Below, piece by piece: positions 40,869 to 49,444 of a stretch of DNA of 64,000 nt (position 1 is the stretch's first letter; each line of letters starts with the position of its first letter). A program made the position numbers and the translations under genes. Origin of the DNA: an uncultured bacterium (GTDB taxonomy: Bacteria > Bacteroidota > Rhodothermia > Rhodothermales > Rubricoccaceae); the NCBI GenBank assembly GCA_947493945.1, contig CANLSR010000004.1, forward strand, positions 62,001-126,000, given 5' to 3'. The notes beneath the pieces were generated by a model. That model was given only the letters and a program-made list of their open reading frames with translations, ran no database searches and was not told the origin of the DNA.

Positions 40869-41108
40869 ATGACGCAGACGCTCCCTTCCACCTCGCTCGC
40901 GCCGCTCCTCGCCGGCTACCTGTCCGGCGACGTCTCCCACGACACCATGTGCCGCTTCGACGACCTGTTCGAGGACGCCCCCGCGACGGCGGCCGAGCGC
41001 GAGGCCTTCGCCCACTTCTACCTCGACGCGCTGGCGATGGACGAGACCGCCGACGCGTTGCCGGAACGGGCCGAGGTCGGCGGCATCCTGAACGTCGCAC
41101 GGGCGTAA
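40869..41108 (+). CDS. Small hypothetical protein
   Basis: A 79-residue acidic, probably all-helical protein with no recognised motif (a FDDLFEDAPATAAEREAFAHFY segment is split here as FDDLFEDAPATAA and EREAFAHFY). It starts after a CTCCCCCTCCC leader like many real genes here. The next small gene follows 24 nt later on the same strand, so the two are probably co-transcribed. Confidence 0.5.
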   Translation: MTQTLPSTSLAPLLAGYLSGDVSHDTMCRFDDLFEDAPATAAEREAFAHFYLDALAMDETADALPERAEVGGILNVARA

Positions 41109-41132
41109 GGCCGGGGCACCACGCCCCCACCT

Positions 41133-41480
41133 GTGTCTCGCTGCCCCGACCACCTGCCGTCCACGCCCGACGGCCGCTTCTTCGTCCACGGCGGCCGCCT
41201 GTGGCGCTGCGCCAACCCCGACCTGTCCGACCAAGACTACCAGCGCCACGTCGACGCGCTGATGGACGCCCGGCGCGCCGTCGGAGCGGCCAAGCGCGCC
41301 GACGACACGGACGCCGAGAAGCAGGCGCGCAAGCAGGTCGACAAGGCCAAGCGCGCCCTGGGCGAGCGCGGCCCGACGTGGTGGGGCGGCCCCGACTACA
41401 ACCGGAAGGCGCCCGAGAACACGCCCTACGGCCGGTGGTGGGCGGCGCTCGACGCCGACGAGCGCGCGCCCGGCGAGTAG
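41133..41480 (+). CDS. Conserved hypothetical protein with Trp-rich end
   Basis: A 115-residue protein from a GTG start. It has the pattern of a widespread small family: MSRCP, a TPDGRFFV segment, GRLWRCANP, a charged helical middle (MDARRAVGAAKRADDTDAE), and ALGERGPTWWGGPDYNR with NTPYGRWWAAL at the end. Family members are sometimes mislabelled as biopolymer transporter Tol (from memory). No membrane segment is present and no function is known. Confidence 0.75.
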   Translation: MSRCPDHLPSTPDGRFFVHGGRLWRCANPDLSDQDYQRHVDALMDARRAVGAAKRADDTDAEKQARKQVDKAKRALGERGPTWWGGPDYNRKAPENTPYGRWWAALDADERAPGE

Positions 41481-41486
41481 CCCCCA

Positions 41487-41529
41487 CCCCGCTGGCGGGG
41501 GCCGCCGCCGAGGGGGACCGCCAGCGGGG
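41487..41529. repeat. GCTGGCGG-type inverted repeat
   Basis: CCCCGCTGGCGG (41487-41498) / CCGCCAGCGGGG (41518-41529), perfect 12-bp arms, starting 6 nt after a stop codon. Confidence 0.7.
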
Positions 41530-41536
41530 CGGACAC

Positions 41537-41571
41537 AAAAGGGGCCGCCCGGTGCTGGACCCGGGCGACCC
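41537..41571 (-). terminator. Terminator of the PRC-barrel gene
   Basis: 11-bp stem with one mismatch (41542-41552 with 41561-41571), 8-nt loop, followed on the minus strand by CTTTTG. It lies 38 nt beyond the PRC-barrel stop. Confidence 0.65.
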
Positions 41572-41609
41572 GTTTGCGCCCGTCTATAGGGCGCGACTCT
41601 CAGGCGCGC

Positions 41610-41990
41610 TTAGTTGGACAGCGCGGGGGCGTTGACGCGCGTCCTCAGGTAGGTGTCGCGCTGGCCGTAGTAGTCGTAGACGCCTTCGGTAAAGGTGGCG
41701 TCGGCCGTCGAGGGCCAGTCGTTCTTGTCGAAGCCGGGGGCGTTTTCCAAGCGCTCCTTGGTGACGTCGAGCACGAACTGCTCCTTGTCACGGTCGATGG
41801 TGAAGGCCTGGAGCGGCACGGCGAACAGCTTGTCGCCGATCCCGAGGAAGCCCCCAAAGTCGAGCACGGCGTATTCGACCGAGCCCATCTGCGGGTCGAT
41901 CATGAGGTCCTTGATGTCGCCGAGAGTGGTGCCCTCCGTGTTGGCGACGGTGGTGTTCTGGATGCTGGAAGTCGAGAGAAGTGTATTCAT
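41610..41990 (-). CDS. PRC-barrel domain protein
   Basis: A 126-residue PRC-barrel protein. The barrel signature is IGDIKDLMIDPQMGSVEYAVLDF in outline (here TLGDIKDLMIDPQ then YAVLDFGGFLGIGDKLFAVP), followed by a short helical tail with DWPSTADATF and TYLRTR. Stand-alone PRC-barrel proteins are often stress- or storage-associated in bacteria, but the function is not established. The start at 41990 is the first that begins the domain. It is divergent from an M23 peptidase gene across an unusually AT-rich gap. Confidence 0.85.
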   Translation of the reverse strand: MNTLLSTSSIQNTTVANTEGTTLGDIKDLMIDPQMGSVEYAVLDFGGFLGIGDKLFAVPLQAFTIDRDKEQFVLDVTKERLENAPGFDKNDWPSTADATFTEGVYDYYGQRDTYLRTRVNAPALSN

Positions 41991-42180
41991 TGTAGAGGGG
42001 AATAGATATGTGGAAGGGCGGTCCTCCCTTGTGTTATTTGTATGTGACAAAGTGTGTGATGTTTTAAAGGAAGCAAGAAGTCCGGAAATTGATCTGCGGA
42101 GCGGCTCGCCGTTTCCGGCCGAGGCCTCTTGCCTCCGGTCGCCTCCATTCCGATACTTCCGGCCCCCCGATGATCGCCTT
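41991..42180. other. AT-rich divergent promoter region
   Basis: 190 nt between divergent genes; about 42005-42085 is among the most AT-rich sequence in the window, with TTATTTGTATGTGACAAAG and GTTTTAAAGG. It presumably holds the promoters of the PRC-barrel and M23 genes, but no box matches the TAnnTTTG pattern at good spacing. Confidence 0.45.
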
Positions 42181-42813
42181 ATGTACCGCCCGCTCGCCCT
42201 GGTCGCCGTCTCCCTGTCGTTGTCCGCCTGCGCCGCCATCGGCGGCTCCGCACCCCGAGGGTGGGCCGCAGCGCCGGCCCCACGCGCCGAGTCGCGGCCG
42301 GCCGCACGTGTCGAGAAGGCCGGCGGCGGGCGTCCGTCGCCGCGCTTCGAAGCCGCCCGCGACCGGCGTCCGGCGGTCGCGTCCGGCCTGATGATCCCCG
42401 TCGTGGGGGTCTCCGCAGCCGACCTCCGGGACTCGTTCGCGGCGGGGCGCTCGGGCGGGCGCACCCACAACGCCATCGACATCATGGCGCCGCGCGGCAC
42501 GCCGCTGGTGGCCATCACCGACGGCACGGTCACCCGGCGCCATTGGAACCGGCTGGGCGGCAACACGCTCTACCTGACCTCGGCCGACGGCCAGACGGAC
42601 TACTACTACGCGCACCTCGACGAGTACGCGGCCGGCATCGAGGTGGGCACGCGCGTGCGCCGAGGCGAGACCATCGGGACGGTCGGCTCGACGGGCAACG
42701 CCCAGGGCGCGCACCTCCACCTCCAGATCCTGGACAAGCGCGGCGGAGGCCGAGGGGCGCCCGTCAACCCCTACGCGCTGCTGCGCGCCGCCGAGCTGGC
42801 GCAGTCGCGCTAG
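42181..42813 (+). CDS. M23 family peptidase lipoprotein
   Basis: A 210-residue predicted lipoprotein (lipobox LSLSAC) with a LytM/M23 zinc endopeptidase domain, expected to cut peptidoglycan cross-bridges. Zinc ligands are visible in THNAIDIMAPRGTP (His and Asp) and GAHLHLQI (HLH motif). Between them, YYYAHLDEY and GETIGTVGSTGNAQG are typical. A Pro/Arg-rich linker separates lipid anchor and enzyme. All ligands are intact, so activity is likely. It converges on the M16 pair. Confidence 0.92.
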   Translation: MYRPLALVAVSLSLSACAAIGGSAPRGWAAAPAPRAESRPAARVEKAGGGRPSPRFEAARDRRPAVASGLMIPVVGVSAADLRDSFAAGRSGGRTHNAIDIMAPRGTPLVAITDGTVTRRHWNRLGGNTLYLTSADGQTDYYYAHLDEYAAGIEVGTRVRRGETIGTVGSTGNAQGAHLHLQILDKRGGGRGAPVNPYALLRAAELAQSR

Positions 42814-42865
42814 CCTCGCCCGGCTGGCGGCGGCCGCCCGCGAGCGGGACGAGGGCCGGCGAGGG

Positions 42866-44305
42866 CTACTCGCCCAGCACGTCCTCGATGGTCATCACCT
42901 CGACCGGGCCGAGGTCCAGCGCCCGGACGTCGGCCTCGATCGTGGCGCGGTCGCCCACCACCACGACCACCATCTCGTCCGGCACGACGTACTGGCGGGC
43001 CACGCGCGCCAGGTCGTCGGCGGACACCGAGCGGACGCCGGCCGAGTAGCGGTCGTAGGTGTCCGCCGGCAGGCCGTCGAGCCACAGGTCGCCCACCATC
43101 GCCGCCGTCCCGCGGACGGTCGCGAACGGGGCCGGGAACGAGAGCGCGAGGTAGTCGCGCGACTTGGTCAGCTCCTCGCTAGGGACGGGCTCCGAGATGG
43201 CCGCCAGCTCGTGGAAGAACTCCGAGAGGGCGGGCGCCGTGACGTCGGTCTGGACGTCGGAGGAGGCCGTGAAGGGGCCGGCGACGGGGCGGAAGCTGAA
43301 CCCCGAGCCGGCGCCGTAGCTGTAGCCGTTGCGCTCGCGCAGGTTCTGGTTGAGGCGGCTGGTGAAGCTGCCGCCCAAGATCGTGTTGAGCACCTCGAGC
43401 GCGTAGTAGTCCGGCGTCGACCGCGCCGCGCCGATGCGCGCCACGCGGACGACCGACTGGGCCGCGCCGGGCTTGTCGACCAAGAGCACGCGCGTGGCGC
43501 CGACCTGGGCCGGCTCCGCCAGGTCTGCGTGCGCCGGCGCCGGACGGCTAGGCCAGGCGTCGGCGCCGAACGCTGCCTCTAGTTTGGGTTGGACCTCGGC
43601 CCAGTCGAGCGCGCCCACCACCACCAGCGCCGCGTTCGTCGGCCGGACGGCGCGGTCGTGGAAGTCGACCAGCTCCTGGCGCGTCAGGGCCCGGACCGTG
43701 GCCGGCTCGCCCGTCCCCAGCCGCCCGTACGGGTGGTCGGCGCCGTAGAGCGCGCGCGCGAGCGCGACCGCGGCGACGGCGCGCGGCTGGTCGCCGCGCT
43801 GGCTCAGCCCCGTGAGCCGGCTCGTGCGGACCCGCTCCAGGTCCTCGGCGGGGAACGTCGGCCGGAGCGCCACGTCGGCCATCAGCGCCAGCGCGTCGTC
43901 CAGCTTCGAGGCCGGCGTGTGGAGCTGGACCTGCAAGCTGTGCAAGCCGGCGGCGGTGCCGAGGTCGATGCCCAGGAAGTCGACGGCGTCGGCCAGCTCC
44001 AGCGCGCTGAGGTCGCCGGCGCCCTCGTCCATCATGTCGGCCGCGAGCGAGGCCAGGCCGTCGCGGTCGCCGTCGTCCACCGAGCCGGTCTTGACCAGCA
44101 GGTTGACCTGGGCCAGCGGCACGCCGGGCTTGTCGACGAACAGCACCGGCAGCCCGTTCGAGAGCTCGTGGCGCTGGACCTGGGGCGCGGCGAACGCGGG
44201 CGCGGGGCCCAGGGCCGGCCGCTCCCAGACGGGCGCGGTCTGCGCCGAGACCGGCGCGCTGGCGGCGGCCGCCAGCAGGACGAGAACGGAGAGGAGTCGC
44301 TTCAT
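42866..44305 (-). CDS. M16 family peptidase-like protein, non-catalytic type
   Basis: A 479-residue exported protein with signal peptide (MKRLLSVLVLLAAAASAPVSA) and two M16 halves. Where active enzymes have HxxEH it reads GLASLAADMMDEG, so the zinc site is missing. The second half carries the substrate-binding R/Y segment (NLRERNGYSYG). This is the pattern of the non-catalytic partner of a heterodimeric M16 peptidase, as in mitochondrial processing peptidase. The catalytic partner is encoded 120 nt upstream on the same strand. Confidence 0.9.
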   Translation of the reverse strand: MKRLLSVLVLLAAAASAPVSAQTAPVWERPALGPAPAFAAPQVQRHELSNGLPVLFVDKPGVPLAQVNLLVKTGSVDDGDRDGLASLAADMMDEGAGDLSALELADAVDFLGIDLGTAAGLHSLQVQLHTPASKLDDALALMADVALRPTFPAEDLERVRTSRLTGLSQRGDQPRAVAAVALARALYGADHPYGRLGTGEPATVRALTRQELVDFHDRAVRPTNAALVVVGALDWAEVQPKLEAAFGADAWPSRPAPAHADLAEPAQVGATRVLLVDKPGAAQSVVRVARIGAARSTPDYYALEVLNTILGGSFTSRLNQNLRERNGYSYGAGSGFSFRPVAGPFTASSDVQTDVTAPALSEFFHELAAISEPVPSEELTKSRDYLALSFPAPFATVRGTAAMVGDLWLDGLPADTYDRYSAGVRSVSADDLARVARQYVVPDEMVVVVVGDRATIEADVRALDLGPVEVMTIEDVLGE

Positions 44306-44425
44306 GAGGATAGACGTCTTGGTTGTCCGCGCCTTCGCTGCGCGGTCCGGGTTCGGGGTGCAAGGTCCGCCGCCTGCGAGTCTGCGGCCTCGCTCTTGCG
44401 AACCCTGACCCTCTGAACCCTGCCC

Positions 44426-45823
44426 CTAAAACAGAGGGACGGCGGTCTCGGAGTCCGAGACGGCCAGCTCGGGCTGGTCCTCGGGCACGACCGAGAGGAC
44501 CACGCGGTCGCCGGTCAAGAACGACATCGCGGCGTCCGACAGGTCGCGGGGCGAGAGCGCGCGGAAGCGCGCGAGGTCCTCCTCGAAGTAGTCCGGCGTG
44601 CCGGTGTTGACGAGGTAGGCGTTGAGCTGGTCGGCCTTGCCGCGGAAGCCGTCGACGGTCTCCAGCCCGTCCAGGAACGAGGCCTCGATGCCGTTGACCA
44701 CGCGGGCCAGCTCGCGCGCGTCGGGCGCGTCGTTCTGGACGCGCGCGATCTCGGCGTCGATCTCGGCCTCCAGCCGGTCCAGGCCGATGCCCGGCCGCGC
44801 CGTGGCCTGGACGTAGAAGGCGCCGCCCAACCCGTTGCCGTCCTGGAAGGCCGCCACGTCCTGGGCGATCTCCAGGTCGTAGACCAGGCGCTTGTACAGG
44901 CGGCTGTTCTTGCCGCCCGAGAGCACCTGGGCCAGCGCCGTCATGGCGGCGTCGGCCGGGGCGTAGGCGGCCGGGCTGTGCCAGGCGAGGTACAGGCGCG
45001 GAAGTTGGACGGCGTCGGTGTGAACGAGTCGCGTCTCGCCGTCGAGGTGGGGCCGCGACACCGGCTGCTCGGGCAGCGCCGGCCCGCGCGGGATCGAGCC
45101 GTACCACTTCTCGACCAACTGGCGGGCCTCGCCCAGGTCGAGGTCGCCGGCCACGACCAGGCTGGCGTTGTTGGGCGTGTAGTAGGTGCGGTAGAACTCG
45201 ACCACGTCGTCGTAGGACGCCGCCGACAAGTCGGCCATCGACCCGATCACGGGCCAGTGGTAGGGGTGGCCGGCGGGGTAGAGCGTCTGGCCCAGGAGCG
45301 AGTAGGCGAGCCCGTAGGGCCGGTTCTCGTAGCTCTGGCGCCGCTCGTTCTTGACCACGTCGCGCTGGCCGTCGACGCTCTCCAGGTCCATCGCGTCCAA
45401 GAGCGACGCCATGCGGTCGGCGTCGAGGAAGAGGGCCAGGTCGAGCGCGTTCGAGGCGGCGTCGACGTAGTAGTTGGTCCGGTCGGTCGTGGTGGAGCCG
45501 TTGGTGCTCCCGCCGGCGGCCTCGATCCAGGTGTCGATGGCGCCCTCGGGCACGTGGCCCGAGCCCTCGAACATCAGGTGCTCGAACAGGTGCGCAAAGC
45601 CCGTCCGCCCCGGCGATTCGCGCGCGCTCCCGACGTGGTACCACGTGTTGACGGTGATCACCGGCGTCGAGGCGTCGCGGTGCAGGATCACGTCGAGCCC
45701 GTTGTCCAGCCGGAACCGCTCGTAGTCGACGGTGATGGCTTGCTCGGACGGCGCGGCCTGGGAGTGAACCGAGGGAGGGGTGGCGAGGACCGCCAGCGCG
45801 GCGGCGGCGAGGGAGAGGCGCAT
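44426..45823 (-). CDS. M16 family zinc peptidase, catalytic type
   Basis: A 465-residue exported peptidase. After the signal peptide (to about residue 22), the active site HLFEH is seen in TGFAHLFEHLMFEG (about 75-88), with the distal Glu expected in VVKNERRQSYENRP. The C-terminal half has SGGKNSRLYKRLVYD. It should degrade peptides in the periplasm, probably as a pair with the non-catalytic homologue downstream. The start at 45823 begins the signal peptide; a TACCTTGC box lies 45 nt upstream. Confidence 0.93.
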   Translation of the reverse strand: MRLSLAAAALAVLATPPSVHSQAAPSEQAITVDYERFRLDNGLDVILHRDASTPVITVNTWYHVGSARESPGRTGFAHLFEHLMFEGSGHVPEGAIDTWIEAAGGSTNGSTTTDRTNYYVDAASNALDLALFLDADRMASLLDAMDLESVDGQRDVVKNERRQSYENRPYGLAYSLLGQTLYPAGHPYHWPVIGSMADLSAASYDDVVEFYRTYYTPNNASLVVAGDLDLGEARQLVEKWYGSIPRGPALPEQPVSRPHLDGETRLVHTDAVQLPRLYLAWHSPAAYAPADAAMTALAQVLSGGKNSRLYKRLVYDLEIAQDVAAFQDGNGLGGAFYVQATARPGIGLDRLEAEIDAEIARVQNDAPDARELARVVNGIEASFLDGLETVDGFRGKADQLNAYLVNTGTPDYFEEDLARFRALSPRDLSDAAMSFLTGDRVVLSVVPEDQPELAVSDSETAVPLF

Positions 45824-45867
45824 GGCGTGGGGGAGACCGGGCGGAACAACCGGGCGGCGGATCCCGA

Positions 45868-45875
45868 GCAAGGTA
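45868..45875 (-). promoter_or_regulatory. Candidate -7 promoter box of the M16 pair (TACCTTGC)
   Basis: TAnnTT-type box on the minus strand, 45 nt before the ATG of the catalytic M16 gene, in the short gap to the divergent gene. Confidence 0.3.
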
Positions 45876-45901
45876 CACGGCGCGCGGTGCGATCTTGCAC
45901 C

Positions 45902-47176
45902 ATGCCCGACGTTCCGCCCGTCTCCGATCTGCCACGTCCCGAGGCCGCCGATCTTGGGGCCGACGCTGGAGGCGCGCCCGTGGCCAAGCCCGACGTGGTG
46001 GTTGGCTGGGTCCAGGCCGGCCCGCTCGACGACGACCAGCGCGAGGCGTTCCGCCAGGCGCGCGAGCGGTTCCGCGAGGCGCTCCGGGCCGAGCTGCCTG
46101 ACTTTGCGTGGGCCTTCCCGTTCGTCCGCCGGAGAGACCTGACCTCGGGCGAGGCCGAGGTCGAGCCCGTGGACTTGCTCGACATCGGGGCGACCGAGCG
46201 CAGGGTGCTCGGGTGGGACTTCGCCATCGTCGTGTCGGCGTCCGACCTCCACGCCTGGTTCCGGCCGTTCGCGCTCGCCGCGCCGTCCCAGGCCCTCGAC
46301 GTGGCGGCGCTGTCGCTGGCCCGCCTGGACCCGGTCACGCGCGAGCGCGGCCTGTCGCCGGAGCAGCGGACGTCCCGGTTCGCCCACCGCATCGCCGCGC
46401 TGGCGCTTCACACCTTCGGGCATCTCAATGGGCTCGACCACAGCGACACGCCGGGCGCGGTGATGACCCCGCCCCACAACTCCGCCGACCTCGACGCCTC
46501 GACGCTGGCGTTCACCGCCGCCAACCGCGCCGAGATCAAGGCCGAGATCGCCGACGTCGCCGACCCGCGGATGGAGGAGGAGCGGGCCTTCGAGCGCCTG
46601 GGCGACGTCGCCTTCGCCGTCCGCGCCGTGCTGCTCAACTGGTCCGACGTGGCCGACACGGTGCTCCAGATCCGCCCGTGGCGCTTCCCGTTCCAGCTGT
46701 CCAAGCTGACCACGGCCGCGTTCTCGACGCTGGTGGTGCTGGTGATGACGGCCGAGGCCTGGGACCTCGGCACCCGCCAGCCGCTGGCGGTCGTGGCGGC
46801 GCTCTCGGCGGCGGCCATCGCGGGCACGAGCGCCTACCTCGTGAGGAAACAGGGGCTCTTGGCCCGGCGGCATGGTCACGCCCGGACCGAGCAGCAGGTG
46901 GTCCAGGCCGCCTCGATCCTGCTCGCCCTAGGACTGGGCATGTCCACGACCTGGGTGCTGCTGTTCGGCACGACCGTGCTGGTGCGGCTGTTGTTTTTCG
47001 ATTCCGCGATCCTAAGCGGCTGGGCGGCCTCGCTGGACGGGCCGGTCGAGATGCTCAACGTGTTCGCGTTCGCCGGCTTCGTGGCCGCGCTGGGCCTGGG
47101 CGTCGGCGCGCTGGGCGGCAGCTTCGAAGACCAGACCTACTTCCGCCACGTCGCCTACGTGGATGAGGAGACGTAA
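45902..47176 (+). CDS. Membrane protein with metzincin-like site lacking the catalytic Glu
   Basis: A 424-residue protein. The cytoplasmic N-terminal half ends in a metzincin-like zinc site HTFGHLNGLDH (residues 170-180), the arrangement HExxHxxGxxH but with Thr171 in place of the catalytic Glu, followed by a Met-turn-like AVMTPP. Archaemetzincin is the closest type I can name. The C-terminal half has four or five hydrophobic segments (about residues 275-405). All three histidines remain, so metal binding is possible, but normal peptidase chemistry is not. It is divergent from the M16 genes. The start at 45902 is the first plausible one. The function is unknown. Confidence 0.7.
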   Translation: MPDVPPVSDLPRPEAADLGADAGGAPVAKPDVVVGWVQAGPLDDDQREAFRQARERFREALRAELPDFAWAFPFVRRRDLTSGEAEVEPVDLLDIGATERRVLGWDFAIVVSASDLHAWFRPFALAAPSQALDVAALSLARLDPVTRERGLSPEQRTSRFAHRIAALALHTFGHLNGLDHSDTPGAVMTPPHNSADLDASTLAFTAANRAEIKAEIADVADPRMEEERAFERLGDVAFAVRAVLLNWSDVADTVLQIRPWRFPFQLSKLTTAAFSTLVVLVMTAEAWDLGTRQPLAVVAALSAAAIAGTSAYLVRKQGLLARRHGHARTEQQVVQAASILLALGLGMSTTWVLLFGTTVLVRLLFFDSAILSGWAASLDGPVEMLNVFAFAGFVAALGLGVGALGGSFEDQTYFRHVAYVDEET

Positions 47177-47268
47177 CGCCGCCGCGCCTTCCGCGGCGAC
47201 AGCGGCGGACTCGGCCTGACAGGTTCTCGTTGTCTAGCGAACCGTTCGGAATGCTGCACGCCCTTCTT

Positions 47269-47401
47269 GTCATCCTGACCGCGAAGCGATGGCGCAGCCA
47301 GCTTGTCGAAGGATCTCAACGCAGACGCTTAGCCTGTCGGCACCGGTACCAGTGGCTTGGAGGATCGGCGCTGAGATCCTTCGCATTCGCTCAGGATGAC
47401 A
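47269..47401. repeat. REP/MITE-like inverted repeat (TCATCCTGA...GAAGGATCTCA type)
   Basis: A 133-bp element with two-part inverted termini: TGTCATCCTGA (47269-47279) pairs with TCAGGATGACA (47391-47401), and GAAGGATCTCA (47308-47318) pairs with TGAGATCCTTC (47372-47382). This GTCATCCTGAGCGAAGCGAAGGATCT-type unit, given in pieces here, is a short repeat met in many bacterial genomes (from memory). It is less GC-rich than its surroundings and has no coding capacity. Confidence 0.8.
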
Positions 47402-47513
47402 CCAACTTGAGCTCTGAACTATCCGCCCTTGTCTCGCCCTCGTCGCGGCCGATACCTCCTGGAATCGTTTCCATCGTCGCCTCCAGACCGTGTCTCCTGC
47501 TGACCCTCGACCC

Positions 47514-48845
47514 ATGATGCGCGTTCGGCCGAACGCCCGACGCCCCGTCGCCCCGATGCTGCTCGTCGCCGCGCTGGCGCTCGTGCTGGGCGCGTGCGAG
47601 ACGGGGTGCGCCTCGGCGCCGGGCGCCTCGACGGCCGGCCCGTTCTCGGAGGCGCCCGACGACGCCGACCGCCAGCGCGCGGCGCGGCTGGCGGCGCTCG
47701 ACCGCGAGTTCTCGCCCGCCCAGACGTTGGGCTACGCCCGGGCGCGCGACGCGCTCTACGCCTGGGAAAACGGCCGCGACGGCGTCTGCGGCATCTACTC
47801 CGGCTGGTGCGTCCGCCTGGGGCCGGGCGACCCGTCGATCGCGGCCGGCGAGCTGGGGATGAACGCCGAGCACGTCTGGCCCCAGTCGATGGGCGCCCGC
47901 GCCGAGCCGCTCAAGAGCGACCTCCACCACCTGTTCCCCGAGCGCGAGGGCGTCAACTCGTCGCGCAGCAACCTGCCCTTCGGCGACGTCCCCGACGCAC
48001 GCGCCCAGGCGTGGTACCGCGCCGACGCCAGCCAGTCGCGCCCGCCGCGCGCCGACGCCGACGCCTGGAGCGAGCGCGGCGACGGCCGGTGGGAGCCGCG
48101 CGCCGCGCGCAAGGGCGACGTGGCCCGAGCCGTGTTCTACGTGGTCGCGGTCTATCCCGAGGTCGTCGACCCGGCGTTCTTCCCGCCCATGCGCGAGACG
48201 CTGCTCGACTGGAACCGCCGCGACCCGCCCGACGCCGCCGAGCACGCGCGCAGCGACTGGATCGCCGGCCTCCAAGGGACCCCCAACCCGTTCGTCCGCA
48301 CGCCGGCGCTGGCCGACGAGGTCTGGGGCGGCGGCCGGCCGCGCCCAGACGGCGGGCCCCGGGCGCCGGGCCGCCCCCCGGCACCCAACGGCCCCGCGGG
48401 CGGGGAGCCGCCGCCAGCGGCCGGCGCGCTCTCGGTCTCGGAGGTCCACTACGACAACGCCGGCGCGGACGAGGGCGAGGGCGTCGAGATCGCCGGCCCG
48501 GCCGGGGCTCGGCTGGACGGCTGGTCGCTCAGGCTCGTCAACGGCACCGACGGCGCGGCCTACCGGACGCTGCCGCTGGCGGGCCCGTTGGACGGCGGCG
48601 CGCGCTGGGTCCCCGTCCCGGGCTTGCAGAACGGGTCGCCCGACGGGCTGGCCCTCGTCGACCCGTCGGGCCGCGTGGTGGAGGCGTGGTCTTGGGAGGG
48701 CCCACTGACCGGCGCCGATGGCACGGTTTTTCGAGACCTCGGCGTGGCCGAGGGCTCCGACACCCCCGTCGGCACCTCGCTCCAGCGCGTCGGCGGCCGC
48801 TGGCAGGCGGGGCGTCCCGCCTCCCCCGGCCGGCCCAACGACTAA
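47514..48845 (+). CDS. Endonuclease I family lipoprotein with lamin-tail domain
   Basis: A 443-residue predicted lipoprotein (lipobox LVLGAC). The N-terminal domain is the EndA/endonuclease I His-metal nuclease: MNAEHVWPQSMGA (about 116-128) with the catalytic His, then LKSDLHHLFPEREGVNSSRSN (in part LHHLFP and NSSRSNLPFG). A Pro/Gly-rich linker (about 265-310) leads to a C-terminal lamin-tail (LTD) beta-sandwich (SVSEVHYDNAGADEGEGVEI; WVPVPG). Such surface nucleases degrade extracellular DNA for nutrient or biofilm turnover. csgE follows 57 nt later, so it may share the curli transcript. Confidence 0.88.
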   Translation: MMRVRPNARRPVAPMLLVAALALVLGACETGCASAPGASTAGPFSEAPDDADRQRAARLAALDREFSPAQTLGYARARDALYAWENGRDGVCGIYSGWCVRLGPGDPSIAAGELGMNAEHVWPQSMGARAEPLKSDLHHLFPEREGVNSSRSNLPFGDVPDARAQAWYRADASQSRPPRADADAWSERGDGRWEPRAARKGDVARAVFYVVAVYPEVVDPAFFPPMRETLLDWNRRDPPDAAEHARSDWIAGLQGTPNPFVRTPALADEVWGGGRPRPDGGPRAPGRPPAPNGPAGGEPPPAAGALSVSEVHYDNAGADEGEGVEIAGPAGARLDGWSLRLVNGTDGAAYRTLPLAGPLDGGARWVPVPGLQNGSPDGLALVDPSGRVVEAWSWEGPLTGADGTVFRDLGVAEGSDTPVGTSLQRVGGRWQAGRPASPGRPND

Positions 48846-48902
48846 CCCCGCCCAGCACCACCGCCACGTCGCGCGCGACCGGACGCCGGCGGCCCCCCGC
48901 CC

Positions 48903-49379
48903 ATGCGAGCCCTCCTCCTTTTCGCGCTGGCGCTGCCCGTCGCCGCCCAGACGCCCGCCGCCCAAGCGGACGCGAGCCGACCGGACTCGTCGGGCGTTTG
49001 GCCCTACGGGCAGGCGCGGACCTACCGCGCGGTCCTCGCCGAGACCCGCCAGCTCCGGGCCGCCGCGCCGGACACGGCCGCCTCCGCCCCCGCCGACCCC
49101 GTGTTGGGGCTCGGCCAGCTGGTCGTCGACGAGACCGTGTCTCGCACCGGGAGCTACTGCTACGACGTGTTCTACCGGCTCTGGCGGCCCCCGGCCGACG
49201 CCCGGTTCGTCAGCGTGGTCCTGTCGGAGCAGCCGCTGCCGGGCCAGGGCACGCTCGTCGCGGTCCGGCTCGACGGCGAGGTCGTGTTCCAGGGCCGCCT
49301 GACACCCAGCGAGGAGGCCGCCGAGGCGCTGGCGCGCCGGGCCGTCGTCGCCACGCTCCAGCGGTTGCCGAGAGGCTAG
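48903..49379 (+). CDS. csgE: Curli assembly protein CsgE
   Basis: A 158-residue exported protein with a signal peptide ending at AQT (about 16). The CsgE fold is seen in LGQLVVDETVSRTGSYCYDVFYRLW (in parts VVDETVSRTG and DVFYRLW), then the strand LVAVRLDGEVVFQGRL and the helical end. CsgE caps the periplasmic vestibule of the CsgG pore and delivers curlin subunits. An extra 50-residue Ala/Pro-rich stretch precedes the core. It opens a csgE-csgF-csgG run on the same strand. Confidence 0.88.
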   Translation: MRALLLFALALPVAAQTPAAQADASRPDSSGVWPYGQARTYRAVLAETRQLRAAAPDTAASAPADPVLGLGQLVVDETVSRTGSYCYDVFYRLWRPPADARFVSVVLSEQPLPGQGTLVAVRLDGEVVFQGRLTPSEEAAEALARRAVVATLQRLPRG

Positions 49380-49444
49380 ACGCCCCCGGCCCTTATGGCG
49401 TCGGAGAACCGGACGATACCGGCCGCGTCCTCCCCTCGCCCCTT

